Source: Amblyomma americanum | Taxonomy: Eukaryota; Arthropoda; Arachnida; Ixodida; Ixodidae | Length of the DNA: 64,000 nucleotides | Assembly: GCF_052857255.1 (NCBI RefSeq) | Contig: NC_135507.1 | Location: forward strand, 72,365,721-72,429,720 | Direction: 5' to 3' | Shown here: piece after piece, positions 32,820 through 45,722 of the stretch | Layout: each line of letters starts with the position of its first letter | How positions within the stretch are numbered: position 1 is the stretch's first letter | Program-made: the position numbers and the translations under genes | The notes under the pieces: model-generated | Databases searched by the model: none | What the model was told of the DNA's origin: nothing | What the model saw: the letters and a program-made list of their open reading frames with translations, nothing else

Positions 32820-34165
32820 ACAAGCAAAAAAGGCTTAGAATGGTGCACATGCTACCACCTTGTTTAAAATGGGGCACTGCTATATCTTCCAGCAATCCAA
32901 ACTGGGCAAGAGGACGGAGGTGCACGCACAGGTCGTCGCTATATATTCTGGTCCCTTTGGCATCTTTTTTTATGAACACCATTTCATGGGCTAAAGTCAT
33001 GATGTACTGGCCACGCTTCAGAATAGACGAGAAGCAAAAACTCCAAGTAATTGCCTAGGATCCGTTAAAATGTTCGAGTAGGCCTCAGCCATTACATTCT
33101 TCCCCAACGTTTTCCACAGGACAGACCGCGTGTCCTGGCTGAGAGCTGAAACAACCATAGCCACATCTGTGATGACTACTTAGTGGGCCACCACAGTAAC
33201 GCACATTAGCCGTGTGTGTGCGTGTGTGTGTGAAGAGTTACGTTCCACAAAGGACGCCAGAGTATTGCAGCCCCTACTGAACTTGAGCGTTACAGCCTGG
33301 AGAGTGGTCTTTGATCACCGCCTTCGCCGCCGGACGATGCTGGCGTCCCAGTGCCCGAACTCTCCGCAATCCCTTGTGATTTCTCCTTCACATTTAGGTT
33401 CTCTATTTGCAGTAACTTCCTCACAGAGTTACAGTATATTAAGGTCCCGTTACTATTTGTGCACCCGTCCAGACACATGATGTTGCCATTCCTTCTTTCA
33501 TGGTAGAATCATCTCGGTATCGTCTATCAACTGTTTTATGTCTCCTTTGAGATATTTTAGAAAATCCTTATTTTTATTTGCCTGCAATTGTCCACCGTCC
33601 ATGCATAAGTTACCGCTAGCTGTGGCCTTTAACCGAAAATTGCTCCCGATACCCATATACGTTCTTTGCAGTTTTATTTTATTCCTTCCCAATTTATTTA
33701 TCGATATATCAACTTACCAGTGCCTACTCCCTTCACTCCGTCGTTTATCTGTTCGACTCCTCCGAGTTGTAGCCATCGATAAACGGTGGGTCATCTAGAT
33801 CCCTGAATCTCAAATAGAGCGCATGAACCTATTTCACCTTCCTTTAAATGCTGATATGTTTTTGACCATTTCCCTCTTTCTCTGCCCTTATGCATATTCA
33901 TGAAACTTATGCGCTAAATTTGTTTTGTATATTTCCTTCCTCATGTTCCCAGTATCCATGTTGTTGGCCTCGGCCTCCATTATTGCATTTGCTAATACGC
34001 ATTTGTAAGCCCGGAGTTCCGACGGACCACGTAAAAAAGCCACTGCGCTGCCCACCCGGCCACTGCCGATCCCTGCGCCCACCCCTCCACTAAAATGAAT
34101 GCCATTTCGCTCAAATACTCCCAAAACGCCTATTACATGCAGTTTCCTGTTTATTTCTGGCATTT
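32820..34165 (-). other. Unassigned coding-like relics on minus strand
   Basis: Several minus-strand frames look protein-like but are not recognised: MTLAHEMVFIKKDAKG and HLRPLAQFGLLEDIAVPHF (33000-32840), a frame with NLCMDGGQLQANKNKDF and YLKGDIKQLIDDTEM (33692-33498), and one with LRAYKCVLANAIMEAEANNM (34163-33888). They could be successive pieces of one decayed mobile element. No function is proposed. Confidence 0.3.
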
Positions 34166-34459
34166 GAAAGCCCTCTTCCCCGCCGTCGCAGCGAGACCAT
34201 TGGGAGCATCATTTAGTCCTGCCGCTGCTATATTGAACTGCAAGGTACCGCTACCACTAAGACCGTTTCACACGACCGACCGTAGGGCCCCCTCGCCCGC
34301 GTCACTGCGATGTGTGAGGCGCGCTGTCGGCCCGCGGCCCGGTAAAGAGAGAAATATGAAGTGGGTTTTGCCCAGCAGGATTCAGCGGCGGATCGGGAAG
34401 CTGCGGGCTTTAGGTCTGGCCACCAGCCCAGTTTTGCCAACGTTTCGATAGGGTTGCTA

Positions 34460-34650
34460 GTATTGTTGCTAGAATAGCTTCGGCTGCAGTAAATGTCTCT
34501 CCCACGGTCAAATTTCGACGCAGGCGAAATTCTATAGGCCCGTGTGCTGTGCGATGTGATTGCACATTAAACGACCCCAGCCCTACACTACGGCGTTCCT
34601 CACGGCCTGAGTGGTTTTGGGACGTCAAACCTCCCTAAAGCAAAACAAAA
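34460..34650 (+). repeat. Tick-type dispersed repeat
   Basis: CGCAGGCGAAATTCTATAGGCCCGTGTGC through CACTACGGCGTTCCTCACGGC and GGTTTTGGGACGTCAAACC follow a layout I recognise as a very abundant interspersed repeat in hard-tick sequences. Recognition is from memory. Confidence 0.55.
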
Positions 34651-36803
34651 AGATCATTGTGACCGATTTCAATGACGCCGCGATTAATCCGATTAAGTCC
34701 TAGTTATTGCCCATTCTATTTCTACCTCCTCCGTTTTAACATTAGCCGGTCTAATGTGACTGGTCAACGGATAGAGGGAGAGAATGAGTCAAGGGCGGGA
34801 ATCGGCAGATGTCATCAACAACAGGGCCTCCTCTGAGGGGGCAATTGCTGATTCATTCTTGAGTTGCATGCTACTGTAGCTCATTCATTATAGGGTACAG
34901 ATGTGCAGAGAGATGGAAAGGTATACATTGGAGAGACGGGGTCAGTAGGCAGCAGACTGAAGCTCGTCTTCTCTTTCCTGCTTATCAGTATTGCAGCAAC
35001 TTTCGCTCGCCCAGTGCGTTGTCTGTTTTTTTTTTGTTCCACCGTATCCGCTTGGCAACATCGGACGGCAGGTCAGTTGTAGTGAGGTGGGAACACGTGA
35101 TGCGCGGGCCGCGGACCGACCGTGCGTCGTGTGAATGCGCCTTTATACCAGCTGACGCCTTGCAACATTCTCTTTCACACTGCTAATATGCGGTATGCTC
35201 ATGCCCGCGTCTCCATTGCTTGAAATCAACCCACCACATTCTACAGCGCATGCGCAAACGACAGATGACCACAGCTGTCAAGCAGGCAGATAGCACTTGG
35301 AAGGTGGAGTAGGGATCTCGTGGATCCGGGTATCGCCTGCGATATGCTTCCATGCGTTTGCATTGAACCAGTGTTCTGGCAAGCAGACGAGTTTTCTCTC
35401 ATTGCTTCAAGCCGAAATCGTAGGAAAATGGCGGATTTCCGTCTCTGGTTTATTGTCCTTTCCGGGAATATCCTCGCTGCCACACACCTACCCCCCCCCC
35501 CCTTCCCCCCCCCCCCCCCCACACACACACACATGCGCTCCAGTATAGTTCGGGTGCTGTGGCTCAAGTTTGAATTACCGGCGATCAGCAGGCGTGTACT
35601 TCCTCCCTCTCACTTACTTTAGTCCCCCCTCTTGCTGTTACCACCGCCTTTGTGGCTTTGTTCCTTCCCATACTCTTGGCTCTGACACTGACTGTTAATC
35701 TCCTTGCTACCACTCCCTGCCCTTTGAGTCACTTTTTCACAGCTCCTAGTGATTCCTGTTTTCTAACCTATTTTCTCCAACTTGCCCAAGCTACCAAAGC
35801 AATTGCCCATCCCGTGCACATGTTCTGCACTGGCATGTCCGCCATCTTCGTTTACAATGTCGGCAGTTGCCACGCTTTCCCTGAGTATTCGGTTGTCCCC
35901 AGTCTCCAGGTATTCCAGGTATACCTTTCCAGGGAATGCACAAAGCACTATAGTGTGGATTTTGTACCGTCTGCCCTGTAAAGTTGAGCACTCAACAGCT
36001 GAAAACGAATACTTCGCAGTCTCAGCATTAACTTGCTTTGCTTCACAGTCTAGCACTACGTGATTGTTTCTAATAGAAAAATTTCTAGAATATGTAAAGG
36101 CTCAGATACCGCGTAATACGTCCTTGCGTAATAAGACATAGGACGAAGCACATATGACGGAAGAACGTAACCTATGAACAAACTTACTCAAGCGAAATAA
36201 ATAATGAATGAATTTCGTCATCTGCAAACGCCTACTCCTGCATGGAAAACGATGAACTGATATTCGGGCACGCGATTTTCTGTTGTAACTCCACAGCAGG
36301 AAAGCGTAATTCATCACTAGGAGGAAACCTGACACTGGCGGAGATAGTAGGGGCTGTTCACAGTGCCCATTCTAGCTTATCACCAACCAAGTGACAAGTC
36401 AGCCTTTGCTGCTGGAACAGGTTCTAGTGAAGGTGTGGTAAGATAACCGAAAAAAGCTATATTCCAAGGAAATGCCGAGCATGTTGGGTGACATGAGGGT
36501 TCTGGAAGGACTATTCCCGAAGCAAGATAATGGAAGGGATTTCTGGGGCGCCTACAATAGACTACAATATGGCGCCTACAATAGGAGGGTCACACCCGAC
36601 TAGGTGCGGCCACTGCCTGGATCTCGGTGTCGAGTGGCGCCAAACAATAGCGTGGCTTTTTTTCGTGCACGTGGTGCTACCTCTCCAAAACCGTCCCGCA
36701 GCGGTCAGAAACGCCAGTGTCGAGCTCAGTCGCTGGTGCCTGTGTTGAAGTGTGCATTGCAGCAGTGGAAAGCGTGGAGTCCAGATCGCGTTTTCTCTCC
36801 GTG
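34651..36803. other. Non-coding interval with low-complexity DNA
   Basis: It contains one copy of the TTGAGTTGCAT repeat (34859-34878), poly-C runs followed by a CA repeat (about 35491-35533), and a minus-strand 97-codon frame (35763-36056) with unknown sequence. No supported gene is seen apart from the 5' flank of kinase exon 1. Confidence 0.45.
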
Positions 36804-36896
36804 ATGGCTTCTGCGCAGACCAGCGACGAATTCCCCGGGGTCGTCATCGACACGAATTCCCAGACGGAATACACCCTCGGCAACTTCCTCGGCAAG
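36804..36896 (+). pseudogene. Kinase copy B, exon 1
   Basis: This 93-nt exon starts at ATG 36804 and ends GGCAAG|GTATGT in phase 0. It encodes 31 residues ending TEYTLGNFLGK, the start of the glycine-rich loop, which continues as GG in exon 2. It is intact and is the only exon 1 in the window; it lies about 1.15 kb left of duplicated block B. Confidence 0.8.
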
Positions 36897-37787
36897 GTAT
36901 GTCGCCTTATGACAATGGGCCCGGTACCTTCTACACCGCAGAACGTTCTGGTACCATTTTAGTATAGTCTAATTATAACAACACCCCGTGAAAGAAGCTA
37001 GAATATTAATTGCTGCTGTCGCTTTGTGCGTCGGGAAAAACGCAAATATGTTTTGAGTGCTCATATGCTGCGCGAGTGGTTAATGTACAGCTTTTGGCAA
37101 ACGTAATCATGCCAATGAATTCAGCAGTGTAGAGCAGCAAGAATGGCTCCCCATAAGCTCTATATACATTGTGTTTCACTTAAGACTTCATTAAATTTTC
37201 AAGGTAGGCGTTTTGTGTTACAAAGGCGCTTTTTTCGGTGTAGAATTGTGTGCGGTGTAGTACTCCAGAATAGATCTAAGAGATGTGAACTAGAAGGCTG
37301 GTTGACCAAAACTCAATAGTATGTACGTTTTAACTACTGCTGTTAGGTTTTGTAATTATTGAGAGGCATGTAGCCCACCCTTGCCATTATCTATATGAGT
37401 TTTGGAATTTCCATAACGCGGTGACCTTCTGCGCTCTGGCCGAACGTGTTCTGGTTACATCCTGCCCAAACACGTATGTTTTCGAGAAGATTGCAGGAAA
37501 AGCAACCTCTCTACTGCACGTAACTCATTGAAATAGCCTAAATTTTTTCGGCCACAGCGCCGACGGTAACGGCATTTGAGCAATTTTAAGAACTGATACA
37601 GGTACTAGTTATGAAGGGCTACACTCCTCTCGATGACCTCAGAGCTTTGCGATATTAAATAAAAAGTTAACCATTCGTAATTAGTTAACCAGACTGCTGG
37701 TTAGGACTTCTTTGCAGTATTCGAGCGTAGTAGACTGCTTACTTATAATAAATTGCACATCTACAACAAAAAAACAAATTAATTTTC

Positions 37788-37828
37788 ACCCAACGTTTCG
37801 ACGCCGACTCGGCTCCTTCATCAGGGGT
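37788..37828 (-). ncRNA. Hammerhead-ribozyme-like motif (Penelope-type), best copy
   Basis: On the minus strand: ACCC, CTGATGA, a hairpin with GAGCCG-AG-TCGGC pairing, GAAAC, GTT, GGGT. ACCC pairs with GGGT as helix I and the core bases CTGANGA and GAAA are all present. GTT fits the NUH cleavage rule if helix III is minimal. It is the only one of the three copies with no core change, and it lies outside the duplicated block. Confidence 0.5.
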
Positions 37829-40800
37829 TACGGAGGACAGTAACTAGCGTCTTTAGGTATTGAGGGGAAGAAGAAGTCAAAGGAACGAAATCTTTGATGA
37901 GAAAGGCGAGGGGGGGGGGGGTTAAGGCTGTTAGTCACGTCGCACCGTGGGGAGGAGGTCAATGGCGACTTTTTTTCGTTGAGTTGAAGAGGGAAGTCCC
38001 TGCGCATGTACTGGGGGCAGGATTCCTTTTGTGCGATTAATGTTGTTCGGGGTGGTCAACACCGAAACACAACGACCACACAAAAGCAAACCTGTGCGAC
38101 TTGACTAACGGCCTTAGCCCCCTCCCCCCCTTCCTCCCCTTCTCCCACGCCTTTCGCTTAAGAGGGCTCACCAGCTACGAGGCAAATTAGATTAGAACTT
38201 TTTCTGTCGATAGATGGCAGCGCTTAAGTACCCCAAAACAGAGGGAACTTCTACTTCCTCTCCAAGTGTGTAAATTCTACCGCTACACGAAAGTGTTAGC
38301 TTTTCCGCGAACAAAAAGTTGGGCCGACAACTTTCTGTATATATCCTGGCAAAGCTGGTAGACAGAAGCGCAACTAAATAACCCCTCTTAAGGGGTGGTG
38401 GTCAGAAAATGGACGTTTATCCAGTAACCCACCTCTGAGTTGCCACAAGGAAAAGAACGTCGTCCGGTTTAGGTGGCCCTAAGCTGGCTGGCATCTTTTC
38501 TGCGAAAATTCATACACAATAGTGGGGTGCTGTATACAGCCTGTAGTTAGAACCAGTGTTGGTTTCGCCTAGCCAGAACAGATAAGTGTGAGTCATCTTT
38601 TGACACAACTTGGGAACACCTCCACTTCGGCTGGCTATTCCGTATACCGCGTATTCCTCCGTCGCCACACGCTATGCAAGCCTGGTGACCGTGTACGAGT
38701 GTGGACGCTGATTCGACGACGAACTTTCGTTCAAGCATCCGGCCGATGCTTTTTTGAGAGAAGTAATGTCGCGAAACTGTTGTACTATTCGTTTGTTCGA
38801 GTTCAAAACCGTTATCATCGTTATCTGGAAGGATTCAAGCCAGGCGAAACTATTTCGACATTATCCTGGACTGTTGTAGTTGATTTTAGCGCGTTATTTT
38901 GAGGGTCTCCCTGTGATGACCAACGAGCACGTTTGTTGCCATCGGCGTCTCCTAATTCAGTTTCTTTATGGACGATACTCACTTCAGTAAATAAATTACT
39001 GCTTAAATACTTCGTTTCAATGTCTCTCCTTCACTGCTTATAATTTCAGAGCGGAAAAAATTAAAGTTTGGTAAAAGGGTGAGATGTGTGATTTTCAAAG
39101 CAACTGCGATCGTCGTGTTGCTATTCTTGGTGACTTTGAACGCAAATTTCGACATTGCACAAGCGACTTCCAACTGCTCTGGACAAAGTTGCTATTAGTG
39201 GCTTATTTTTAAAAATAATAAAAATAGCAATTTTATAGAAGAAAACATGGGCGCCGACCACGCTAAACGCGTGTGCTCTTTCTGTACATGAAAACGGCAG
39301 CACACTTGATTTCTCATGACGTCACGGGTTTGAAATCGAAAATTCCATACTTACTATGGTTTCTGGCAAAGTCTCATTATGCGCCCTGCTTTTCTTTGTT
39401 TTTATTATATTTTATAATTTTATGTATTATATATTTTATATATGTATTTATATGGCGCCCCTTCCGAGCGTTTTCATGAATGAAATCTGCGACTTTTGGA
39501 AGCGCAGTGCAGGAGGTGCGACTAGGTGTGGCCCATATCGAGGCGTCTCTAATTGGGAGAAGAAAGATGGTTGGGGAAAGCTTGACACATGCGAAACCGG
39601 GTCAGAAGCAAAACTGGATGATTTTGCCAGCCACGCCATGAACGGTTGACATCCCGTTATTTACACTACGGGGATGGCTATTCTGAGTAGGGGGCTCGGA
39701 AACCCGTGAGCTCCTTTCTGCAGACAAGGTGTACCGACGCTTACAGTCGACAGTACCTGATCTTTTAACGTGAACCTTTGGCTGAGATATGCATCGTCGG
39801 AGGAGAATTAGAGCGATAAGACCGACACTTGACTAAAGATTCATTAGAAAACCGATGTTTCCATGCCCGATCCGAGACATTCTGGTTTCACTAGCTTGGA
39901 TCCAGAGGCCAACGTTGGCTTTGACCGGTTCTCATGACGTCGCAGTTGCAGTGCAGCAGAGGCTGAGCAGGAAAACGAAGGAGGCGGTTCTTTCTCCGTT
40001 TGATGGGGGCTGTTGTACTGCCATAGATAGTTGCCCGCGAATATAGCCTGAAATCTCAGGGGAGAGGCAAGCGCCTCTGTGAAAGGAGGTTAATGGCTAC
40101 GTCATGACAGTTTGCGCCATTAGCCCTATTTACATGAACACGAGAGCGTCGAGTCGATTCGGGGGTCGGGTTCAGCATGGTCAATCCGACTCAACTAGTG
40201 CGAGTTTAATGCATTCGGTTTTAGTGATTCGAGACCGGTTCAACTGTAGCGACACCAAGCTTCGAGTAAGCAGTAGGAGCCTCCAAGATTGAGGGACGCC
40301 ATCGTGGTATCGGGGGCGCGACGGTGCACATGAAAAGCAAGCTCGCATTTATCATCCCCCCCACCTTACCCTACTTTTCGACTCGACTGCGTTTACAATC
40401 ACATCGGGTAAGGGTCGAGTCAAGTCATCGTGTCCCTTCTGGCGGAGTTGTCTGGACTGTACGCGTCCACTCTGGAATCGGCGCGCGTTCACATGAACCC
40501 AGTTCCGGTTTTCGGCCCGATGAACCAAAACAACCAGGCCGTGTTGGGTTCATGTAAGCACCGCTATAGGCTCTATGGCCTCCTATGAGGAATATTTGCA
40601 GAAGCAATCTCGACTTATATCGCCACCTGGGTTACTGTGCCCCTGCCCTGGGAGAGTAACAATGCTGTTCTCCCACACTGTCCTGAATAGGGAGCCCCCT
40701 TCCTGTGTTTTGGCACTAACAATGCCTTATTGTGTGGCTGCTGGGAGAAGATAGGGGGCGCTTTTGGGTGTGGCCTTTAATCCCACTGCGTTTCCTTACA

Positions 40801-41418
40801 AGCTCTAGCGAAAAAGAAAACAGAAATCCTTTCCGAATGCAGCCCTAACAAGAAAATGGAAAGAAAGAGCTCAAGTGCGTCCAAGTTCAGAGTAAATACC
40901 TGCGCGCATGAACACAAACAACCAAAGGGTTAGTGGTAGAGTGTAGTAGCGACAAAATATTCTAACTCCGGATGGAGCCACGTTCATTGTTAAATTTGGC
41001 GAGAATTTCATATATGCGCAGAAAATACATACACAACTTAAAAAGCCTGTAAAACGCTAACACTACTGCCGGTATGGTTGAAAATTCGGCTTGACAATCA
41101 AGAAAGAAAAAAGCAGGAAATGTTGTGAACGAAATTGTGACATCTGGTTTAGTTTTTTCTCGAGATGACATGAAAGAACGACACATCTACAGATGCAATA
41201 TTTATTATTATTTACCTCTGATTTGTAAAAAAAATTAAACTTAAAAAGATAATATCTGTCCGCAACAGTTCCTCTATCCACTAAAGAACAAAACGCTGCC
41301 ACAGACCTCATAAAAATCGAGCCATTTTAAGATACGCTAGAGCTTCTGAAATTTCCATGTATTTCCCAAGGACACTGCCACTGGTGAACCCTATTAAAGA
41401 CGCTAGCTACTGCCCTCA

Positions 41419-41464
41419 GCCACCCGTGATGAAGGAGCCGAGTCGGCCTCGAAACGTTGGTTTA
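41419..41464 (+). ncRNA. Hammerhead-ribozyme-like motif, block B copy, core mutated
   Basis: This is the counterpart of 13314-13354. The core reads GTGATGA (41426-41432) instead of CTGATGA, and GAAACGTT follows at 41451-41458. The hairpin AGCCG-AGT-CGGC is kept. Loss of the first core C should abolish cleavage. Confidence 0.35.
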
Positions 41465-42562
41465 AAATTAAATTTTTGGTTGGAGATGTGCAGTTTATTA
41501 TAAGTCTTCAAACCTCACCTGACAGGCAAATCTGAAAAAAATGTTTAGTTTTCAGAGCGCTTACAGTGTTATGCCTGTAAAAGCGGTCTTCTAGCTCAAG
41601 AAGCATATTTTTAAAAATTGTGTACTGCGTGAGGTCAAACACCCCTGTCGTGCAGCCCTTAGGCTTACCTTTCGAGACGTTTTAGACATGGGCGGTACCG
41701 TAACGTCTCCACTTTACAGCTGAGATTCAAATCTCGTTGTTTGATTCCTTTTGGCGAAGACAGCTCTAGTAGTGGGTCACAATACGGGGCTTTCTCGGTG
41801 GGAGTCCTGACTACGGGCGGCTTTTTTCAACGGAATTCGTTAGCGCGACTCTTAAATCAAACAATCGTAAAACAGTTGGAAAAGGCATCTTTATGCAAAG
41901 CAGCGTTTTCTACTAAGAGACCGGTTCACCTGAACACCGCCGCGAGGCAAGGGAGTAAAAGAAGATAGAGGTGCTTTAGTGTACAGCACCGGAATAATTT
42001 CAACCATTTGGGACCCGTATTGGTTAGAGGATATATTCGCCTTATTATGAATCTTGCTATTCTTAAACGCAAAGGGGTCAAGGATTCTCAACAGAGGGTG
42101 AACAGTTCCTTCAGGCGAAGGCCGAAAGTCGTTCTGCACAAGTGGCCAACCTGTATATAATCCTACCTGGGGTGTACATATTGCGGGAAAGAGGGCGAAG
42201 TGGTGTTGTGTGCGCCGCTGGAGGAACTCCTGTGAGGGAAATACGCTGCTTCTTCCTCGAGTTGTAGTTCAGTTTAGTGTCTCTAAATCGCCTATACAGG
42301 AACACTACAAAACAGTGTAGTGGAGAGCCGCCTCTTAAGGGCTGTTGTGTGCGCACGCAGGCGCCTTTACTCTCTACTCGGCCTTCCCCCCTCCTCGATT
42401 GGGAAGATCGGTTGTCCCAAACGAGGAAGATTGCCCTGGCATCTCGGTGGACACCTCAAAGGCGCAATGATGGAAGGCAGGAGTGAAGGAAGGAAAAGAT
42501 AGAGGTGCCATATGCGAGTGCTTCGGAAATTTTCACCACCAAAATAATGATTTCATCCACGT

Positions 42563-42705
42563 GGGGATCTTTAACAGGCACTGACGTCGATGAGCACACG
42601 TTTGCGTTTCGCATCGATTGAAACGCGGCGGCCGCAGGCGGACTCGAACCCGCGTACCCAGGCTCAGGAGCAGGGAGCTATAACTAAAGAGCCAGCGTGG
42701 CGAGT
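42563..42705 (-). repeat. tRNA-related SINE (block B)
   Basis: The minus strand has a B-box-like GGTTCGAGTCC (42640-42650) and an A-box-like segment near 42680-42700. It is the counterpart of the SINE at 14065-14165 in block A. Confidence 0.6.
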
Positions 42706-43248
42706 TTCTCGTTTGGGGGGGCGGACGCAGGGTAGCTGGTCATGTTGACCGGACGACTACGATTGTGCAAAACCGGGGTAATTCGGTTACTGAAAAGGTG
42801 TTTTTGTGAAAAGTTGTCATTTGAAAGTCATATTACTTAGTTTATTAGTTAATGCGATTCTCCCGTTTTCTGACGCCCCCTACTACAGATGCCTTACTGT
42901 GCCAATAAATGGCATCTTAATACCTCAGAAAGCCTGTTGCGAACGACTACTGGATAATTGCGCTAAAGCACAAAATTCTTGCACTTTTCCTGCGAATTTG
43001 TAAGGGCTGCCTCCATATTCCTGTCTGCTGTGCTTTGTGAACTGAATCATACCTTTGGAACATACATGCTTGTATTCGTCCAAGATGTCTTGAATTTCAT
43101 GCTGTGCTCTATTTTTAGCACTTAGGCAATAAGCCGATTTCGCCCTCGAGTGAAGGAATCCACTGTTTGAGTGTTTCAGTCACACAGTGCGACAGCATTC
43201 GTCCCTCATTTGGATGTCCATGAAACATGGCTGGCATTACTTTTTCAG

Positions 43249-43356
43249 GGAGGAAATGCGCGCTGCTACGAGTTTGTGGACAAAAAGGCGAACGTGGTGT
43301 ACGCAGGCAAAATTGTTTCCAAGAGTCATCTTCAATCGGACGTCAACCGGCAATAT
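43249..43356 (+). pseudogene. Kinase copy B, exon 2
   Basis: This 108-nt exon is open, with intact splice sites. The glycine loop reads GGNA in place of GGFA; the VYAGK lysine is kept. By direct count 20 of 108 bases differ from copy A. Confidence 0.85.
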
Positions 43357-44556
43357 GTGAGTTCCTACATCGCTGGACTTCCTTCTTTTCAGTTTATTTG
43401 AAGGAATATTCCTAATTGGACACTGAGGAGAAAAAAATGATTTTTTAGATTTTAGAGCGGGAGATCTCCTCGGGGTACAACTTGCGGTTTCGATATGGAT
43501 GAGGCGATTACCTTCAATGCCTCACTAGGTCACACCGAACTTAATTGCGCGGTGGTATGTTCCAAGATATGGTAGTATGACCACGTGATCATATGCCCAC
43601 TGGGTACCTCCCCCCGACATTTGATTTGAGACACAGGAGAGCATGCTTAAAAGAGCTTACGCTTGTTTAACAAGCTTCAAGCCACATTGAACCCCGGCCA
43701 TTTCTTCTGGCGAAGCCGCCGCAGCAAGGCGGGCAGATGCACCGGATGATATGAAAACGAAAGTAACGAAGGAATTGCTGCGGCATAGGATTCGCGCGCA
43801 AGTTCAAAATGAGTGGCGCCCTCTACCGAATGCCAAAGAAAACATGTATGATCGCGGATTGGCTATTTTCTCCCCGTCCTCCTCCCACAGTGTTCCCCTG
43901 TCCAAGCTTACGACAAAATGGCGAGACGTCAGAGCCAGCCGGTTCCAAGCGTTTCGTATATTTGGGCCCTGTGGCCATTTTCTATTATGATACGTTATCC
44001 ACGTTCGATTTCGAATCCACTTAGTCCGTTCCAATTGGTCACAGTTTTCCAGTCATGCAAGTGCGGCTTTCAGGCTTCAGTGGAAAGCTACCGAACCATT
44101 GTATGTGATACGCTGAGGTCCAGTCCCATGTGAGCCAATGGTGACGTCGAATCCCGGAGACGCTTGAAAGACGCGCCAGCTTAACAGAACAAGTGCGAAG
44201 TTCTCTAGATTGGAAATGGATTGTGGATACTTATAGAATATAGCTCAGACGGTAACGTATCGAGACAGGCAAAGTTCAATCTCTCCTTGTCCTTTAAATG
44301 CTACCATAAATTTCACTGCTACTCTTTGTCAGCAGAAAAGGGTCACAAGCAGGGGGCAAAATTTACACCCGTTTGTTACAACGCAAATAGGAACACAGGC
44401 ACATATGTCAAGTTTGATCTCTAGTGACCGATTACCTTTGCCATGAGCATAGCTTTTGTCATTTCAGCGTACGTCTTTATTAATCATAAGTACCAGCATC
44501 TTCGTCCACCACTTTACCTTCTTTACGTTTCGTACAACCTTTTGCGAGATTACTAA

Positions 44557-44697
<141 letters not shown>

Positions 44698-44802
44698 TAA
44701 CATTCCTTCTTTCGGTGGTATATATTTCCACTTATTTTCCTTGCGTTGATTAGAAAATGTTAATAATGTCATCAATGTTGGTTTTCATTTCTTTTAATGG
44801 TG

Positions 44803-44960
44803 CTTAACGTCCCAAAACAACTGAGGCTGCGAGGGACGCTGTAGTGGAATAAGTTTTGAATAATTTAGGTCACCATGGGTTCTCTAACGTTCACTGACTT
44901 CGCAATTTACATGAGCCTCTTGCATTGGCGCCTCCATCGAAATGTGACCACCGCGGAGAC
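44803..44960 (+). repeat. Tick-type dispersed repeat (block B)
   Basis: GGTGCTTAACGTCCCAAAAC, CTGCGAGGGACGCTGTAGTGG and CGCCTCCATCGAAATGTGAC follow the known layout of an abundant tick interspersed repeat with a tRNA-like end. The block A copy (16325-16412) is truncated. Confidence 0.55.
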
Positions 44961-45433
44961 TTTTGCGTAAGAGGCGTTTTCTGTCTTATGCAACTGACGG
45001 TATTTCGCTTATTTAGTTTTAAACGCCCGATGAGAGGATATTCAAGGTTTTCAGTGCTCCAAACTGCTTCTACGACTGAAATTAGGTGGCTGGAATATGT
45101 ATTTGGTTGTTTATTTGTTCCGGTAATTTTTGCGACAAAGGCCACATTGTGCTCTTGAATCATAATTTAGGACGCAACCAAGATATGAAAACTGCCTTCG
45201 TTGTTTCGAAAACTGACATTTAATATTGCGGTGTGGGCTATGTATTTTGTACAAAGAAAAGAAATTACTTCAATCAAGCTTTCTCCAGACTGGGGGGATT
45301 TGAACAAGTGTGCTAGAGTCGTCATGTCCCGGTCTAAAACCTGAAGGAATACGATTTTCGTTGTCATGTTCTTAAGCGTGTCTCTCCTTCAAAGTTCTTT
45401 CGCAAGCTTCATTAGCGCATTTTTTTCCCTCAG

Positions 45434-45722
45434 TCTCTGGAGGAGGTGCGCCGGCGGCGCAGGATCCTGTCGGAATTCGAGGTGCGGTACTTAATGCGCC
45501 AGCTGCTCCACGCCTGCGAGTACCTGGTGCAGGAACACGTAACCTGCTCCTCACCGAAGGCTCGCAACTCAAGGTGGCCGACTTCGGATTCGCCACACGC
45601 GTCCTCTACGAGGGGCAACTCAAGACGTCCATCTGCGGCACCACCAACTACATGGCCCCCGAGATGCTGACCCAGAAGGGCTACAGCTACGAGGCGGACA
45701 TCCGGGCCATCGGGTGCATCAT
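45434..45722 (+). pseudogene. Kinase copy B, exon 4 (catalytic loop deleted)
   Basis: The exon opens SLEEVRRRRRILSEFEVRYL without the stop seen in A. Near 45540 GAACACGT joins directly to AACCTGCTCC; compared with A a net 25 nt are missing, including the codons for HRDLKPG. The downstream part (DFGFATR, SICGTTNYMAPEM) is in the correct frame only after allowing for this shift. Confidence 0.85.

Larger units (their letters stand above)
36897..43248 (+). other. Intron 1 of kinase copy B
   Basis: The intron is about 6.35 kb. It holds a minus-strand Penelope-type motif (37788-37828), the left edge of block B (38049), a G run at 37911-37921, a second Penelope-type motif at 41419 and a tRNA-related SINE near 42563-42705. 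No coding gene is supported. Confidence 0.6.

Noticed and set aside
35763..36056. Minus-strand 97-codon gene
   Set aside because: It is protein-like in composition but has no recognised domain, no second exon and no paralog in the window to support it.
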